A stretch of DNA of 64,000 bases from Paenibacillus sp. OK003 (GTDB lineage: Bacteria; Bacillota; Bacilli; Paenibacillales; Paenibacillaceae), in NCBI RefSeq assembly GCF_900109515.1, contig NZ_FOBD01000002.1, forward strand, positions 186,001 through 250,000. The letters are read 5' to 3'. Position numbers and translations under genes: made by a program. The notes beneath the pieces are model-generated. The model saw nothing but the letters and a program-made list of their open reading frames with translations. It had not been told where the DNA came from and ran no database searches. Positions 61,998 to 64,000 of the stretch are shown here, piece by piece. Numbering within the stretch: the first letter of the stretch is position 1; the number at the start of each line of letters is the position of its first letter.

Positions 61998-62864
61998 ATG
62001 AACAAGCGCATCGCGCCTTATTACTGGATGACGGTTCCGGCGGTAGTATTGTTCTTCGTGTTTATGACGCTGCCGGCCCTCCAGGGGATCTACTATTCAT
62101 TTACGAACTACAACGGATTCGGTAAAGGTTATGATTTTGTTGGATTCAAAAACTATTTCAATCTCTTTCAGGATGATAATGTAGGCAATGCCTACTGGTT
62201 TACCTTCAAGTTTGCGATCGTTGTAACGATCCTGACGAATATTCTAAGCCTACTCATTGCACTCGGGCTGAATGCCAAGATCAAGTTCCGTAACTTTTTC
62301 CGTGGCATCTACTTCTTGCCGAATATCCTGAGTGTATTGATCGTAGGTTACATATTTAACTACCTGTTCTCCAACGTATTCCCGATCTGGGGACAAAACC
62401 TGGGCATTAACGCCTTATCCACCAACATTCTGGGCAGCGAAAGCCTGGCATGGATTGGGATCGTGATTGTAGCGGTATGGCAATCCGTTGCGTTGAATAC
62501 GATTCTGTATTTGGCGGGATTGCAAACGATCCCTACGACATTGTATGAAGCATCAAATCTGGACGGCGCCGGCAAATGGCGTGAATTCTGGAGCATTACA
62601 TTTCCGCTTATTGCCCCGTTCTTCACAATTAATATGGTGCTGGCGATGAAAAACTCACTGATGGTCTTTGACCAAATCGTGGCTTTGACCAATGGTGGAC
62701 CGGGACGGGCAACACAGTCCATCTCCCATCTGATCTACACGGGTGGATTTGAAGGCGGCGAATATGCATATCAATCTGCGAACTCGGTTATCTATTTCAT
62801 CGTTATTGCGGTGATTTCGATTCTGCAAATCCGGTTCCTGCAAAGAAGGGAGACGGATCTGTAA
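61998..62864 (+). CDS. Sugar ABC transporter permease (MalF-like)
   Basis: A 288-residue six-helix permease; EAA loop LYEASNLDGAGKWREFWSITFPLI. Start at the ATG at 61998 behind GAAGGAGG; its stop shares one base with the next start (TAATG). Confidence 0.9.
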   Translation: MNKRIAPYYWMTVPAVVLFFVFMTLPALQGIYYSFTNYNGFGKGYDFVGFKNYFNLFQDDNVGNAYWFTFKFAIVVTILTNILSLLIALGLNAKIKFRNFFRGIYFLPNILSVLIVGYIFNYLFSNVFPIWGQNLGINALSTNILGSESLAWIGIVIVAVWQSVALNTILYLAGLQTIPTTLYEASNLDGAGKWREFWSITFPLIAPFFTINMVLAMKNSLMVFDQIVALTNGGPGRATQSISHLIYTGGFEGGEYAYQSANSVIYFIVIAVISILQIRFLQRRETDL

Positions 62865-63691
62865 TGAGAAGTCGTTTACGTACCAACTGGCCCGTTATGT
62901 TGTTGATTGTTCTGGGTACCTTGTTCATTCTGTTCCCTTTATATATGACGGTTACGATCGCATTGAAGAATCCGGAGCAAATGGCCCAATCCGTCTTTGC
63001 TATTCCGACGACGCTTCACTGGGAGAACTTTGCAAGTGCAATAGATATGACAAACTTCTTCCAATCGTTCCGTAACAGTGCCATTGTTACTGCGTCAACA
63101 GTCATTCTGACCTTGCTCAGTAACTCCATGGTTGCTTATGCGATTGCACGGAATATGGAGAAACGGAAATTTTTCAAAGGGCTGTACTATTACTTCGTCA
63201 GCGCGATGTTCATTCCGTTTCCAATCATTATGCTGCCGATTGTTAAGCTGACTGCATCACTGGAAATGACCAATCTGCTGGGTCTTATCTTGCTGCATAC
63301 GGTGTATGGTCTCGCCTTTAACGTATTTGTGTATGTAGGTTATATTCGGTCCATTCCGGTAGCGCTGGAGGAGGCAGCCTTTGTAGATGGAGCGACAACT
63401 TGGGGTACGTTCTGGAAAATCATTTTCCCATTGATGGCGCCGATCAGTGCCACGGTTGGTATCCTAACTTGTCTGTCTACTTACAATGACTTCCTGCTGC
63501 CACTCATTATTATTAGTGACCCGGCACAATACACACTACCACTGGTACAATATGTGTTTCAAGGTCAATTTAATACCGACTTCAACTTGGCGTTTGCATC
63601 GTACCTGCTGGCGTTGCTGCCGATGATCATCATTTATCTTTTTGCACAGAAGTGGATCATCAACGGTGTAACGCAAGGCTCAGTGAAATAA
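62864..63691 (+). CDS. Sugar ABC transporter permease (MalG-like)
   Basis: A 275-residue six-helix permease; EAA loop LEEAAFVDGATTWGTFWKIIFPLM; ends with the typical NGVTQGSVK. Translationally coupled to the upstream permease. Confidence 0.9.
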   Translation: MRSRLRTNWPVMLLIVLGTLFILFPLYMTVTIALKNPEQMAQSVFAIPTTLHWENFASAIDMTNFFQSFRNSAIVTASTVILTLLSNSMVAYAIARNMEKRKFFKGLYYYFVSAMFIPFPIIMLPIVKLTASLEMTNLLGLILLHTVYGLAFNVFVYVGYIRSIPVALEEAAFVDGATTWGTFWKIIFPLMAPISATVGILTCLSTYNDFLLPLIIISDPAQYTLPLVQYVFQGQFNTDFNLAFASYLLALLPMIIIYLFAQKWIINGVTQGSVK

Positions 63692-63700
63692 TGAAGAATA

Positions 63701-63733
63701 GGGGCGGACTCATGGAGTTCGTTCCTTTTTTTT
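63701..63733 (+). terminator. Intrinsic terminator of the second sugar ABC operon
   Basis: Eleven-base-pair stem GGGGCGGACTC / GAGTTCGTTCC (with G-U pairs), ATG loop and eight T. Confidence 0.85.
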
Positions 63734-63849
63734 CATGAGCTTCTGGTTTGTGGAGCTATCCTGTATTTAAGTGATTGATTAAGATAGGGAATTGTGCTAT
63801 TTTTTAGTCGTTAGTTTAATCACTAAACAAAGATCGGTGAAGGAGATCA

Positions 63850-63984
63850 ATGAGCCAAGATGTAAACGCTCCAATACTTGGCGATGATGGAATTCCGGCA
63901 TAATTGTACTCAATCGTCACCCAACATGAGAAGCGGGTGGCGATTTCTTTTACATGCGGGGAGGAGAATGGGGTTTGCGAGTGA
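63850..63984 (+). pseudogene. Possible broken gene start at the right end
   Basis: AAGGAG lies before an ATG that encodes MSQDVNAPILGDDGIPA and then TAA (63901). The same frame continues after the stop as LYSIVTQHEKRVAISFTCGE and a few residues to TGA (63982). The second part looks like the beginning of a polysaccharide-deacetylase-type domain (YSV.T.EKRVA.SFD), so this may be a stop-interrupted remnant. Very short, so the call is weak; nothing else is seen up to the window end. Confidence 0.2.
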
Positions 63985-64000
63985 ATTGGGGCAGATGGAA

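Overview
The window reads as a chromosomal segment of a Paenibacillus-like Firmicute. Supporting this are strong AGGAGG-type ribosome binding sites, frequent GTG/TTG starts, many U-rich hairpin terminators, Gram-positive style lipoproteins, and several carbohydrate ABC transporter operons of the SBP-permease-permease type that lack their own ATPase gene. Most genes have a balanced GC content. Exceptions are a GC-rich linker inside an HNH nuclease gene (about 3.6-4.3 kb) and an AT-rich Fic/zinc-ribbon islet (about 26.0-27.6 kb). No rRNA, tRNA, CRISPR array, phage module or complete insertion sequence was seen.

Layout. 0-9 kb: photolyase (cut by the left edge), acyltransferase-3, a 49-residue CxxC protein, an HNH nuclease, VTT and DUF1835 proteins, a cupin, an SDR epimerase and a CsbD-like protein. 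9.2-12 kb: a BtrH/C39-like protein followed by a sigma factor fused to what looks like an inactive relative of that protein. 12.3-14.4 kb: yjlC-ndh with a Rex-like operator on its promoter. 14.5-19.2 kb: a possible small RNA, an NAD(P)-binding protein, an OmpR/histidine kinase pair and two PepSY proteins. 19.4-21 kb: a secreted GH43 enzyme with a beta-trefoil domain. 21.2-27.5 kb: an ABC exporter, a leucine-dehydrogenase-like enzyme with an insertion, a DUF2179 protein and the Fic islet. 27.8-29.2 kb: a secreted pectate lyase. 29.4-37.7 kb: a beta-mannan oligosaccharide locus (LacI regulator, GH130 phosphorylases, cellobiose-2-epimerase-like enzyme, ABC importer, and the remnant of a further gene). 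38-43.3 kb: a nik-type ABC importer behind a perfect Fur box. 43.9-47.5 kb: quinone reductase and TetR, then a kinase-like protein and a glycosyltransferase. 47.8-52.8 kb: PRD regulator, fructose-family PTS and class II aldolase. 53-55.7 kb: an upstream ORF and attenuator in front of an ABC-F gene. 56.2-58.8 kb: an amidoligase (glutathionylspermidine-synthase-like)/lipoprotein/DUF350 operon. 58.8-63.7 kb: nucleoside hydrolase, an LspA-like peptidase and a second sugar ABC importer.

How it fits together. The mannan locus has a clear logic: import of oligosaccharides, epimerisation of mannobiose to mannosylglucose, and phosphorolysis by two GH130 enzymes, with CG-centred operators in the divergent promoter region. 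The most unusual items are the sigma factor with a C-terminal C39/BtrH-like domain beside its unfused relative, the amidoligase-DUF350 operon, the uORF-attenuator before the ABC-F gene, and an intergenic palindromic repeat family (core TAACGAA..CAGAGA..GTTATT) at three places. All assignments come from reading the sequence; no database search was run.
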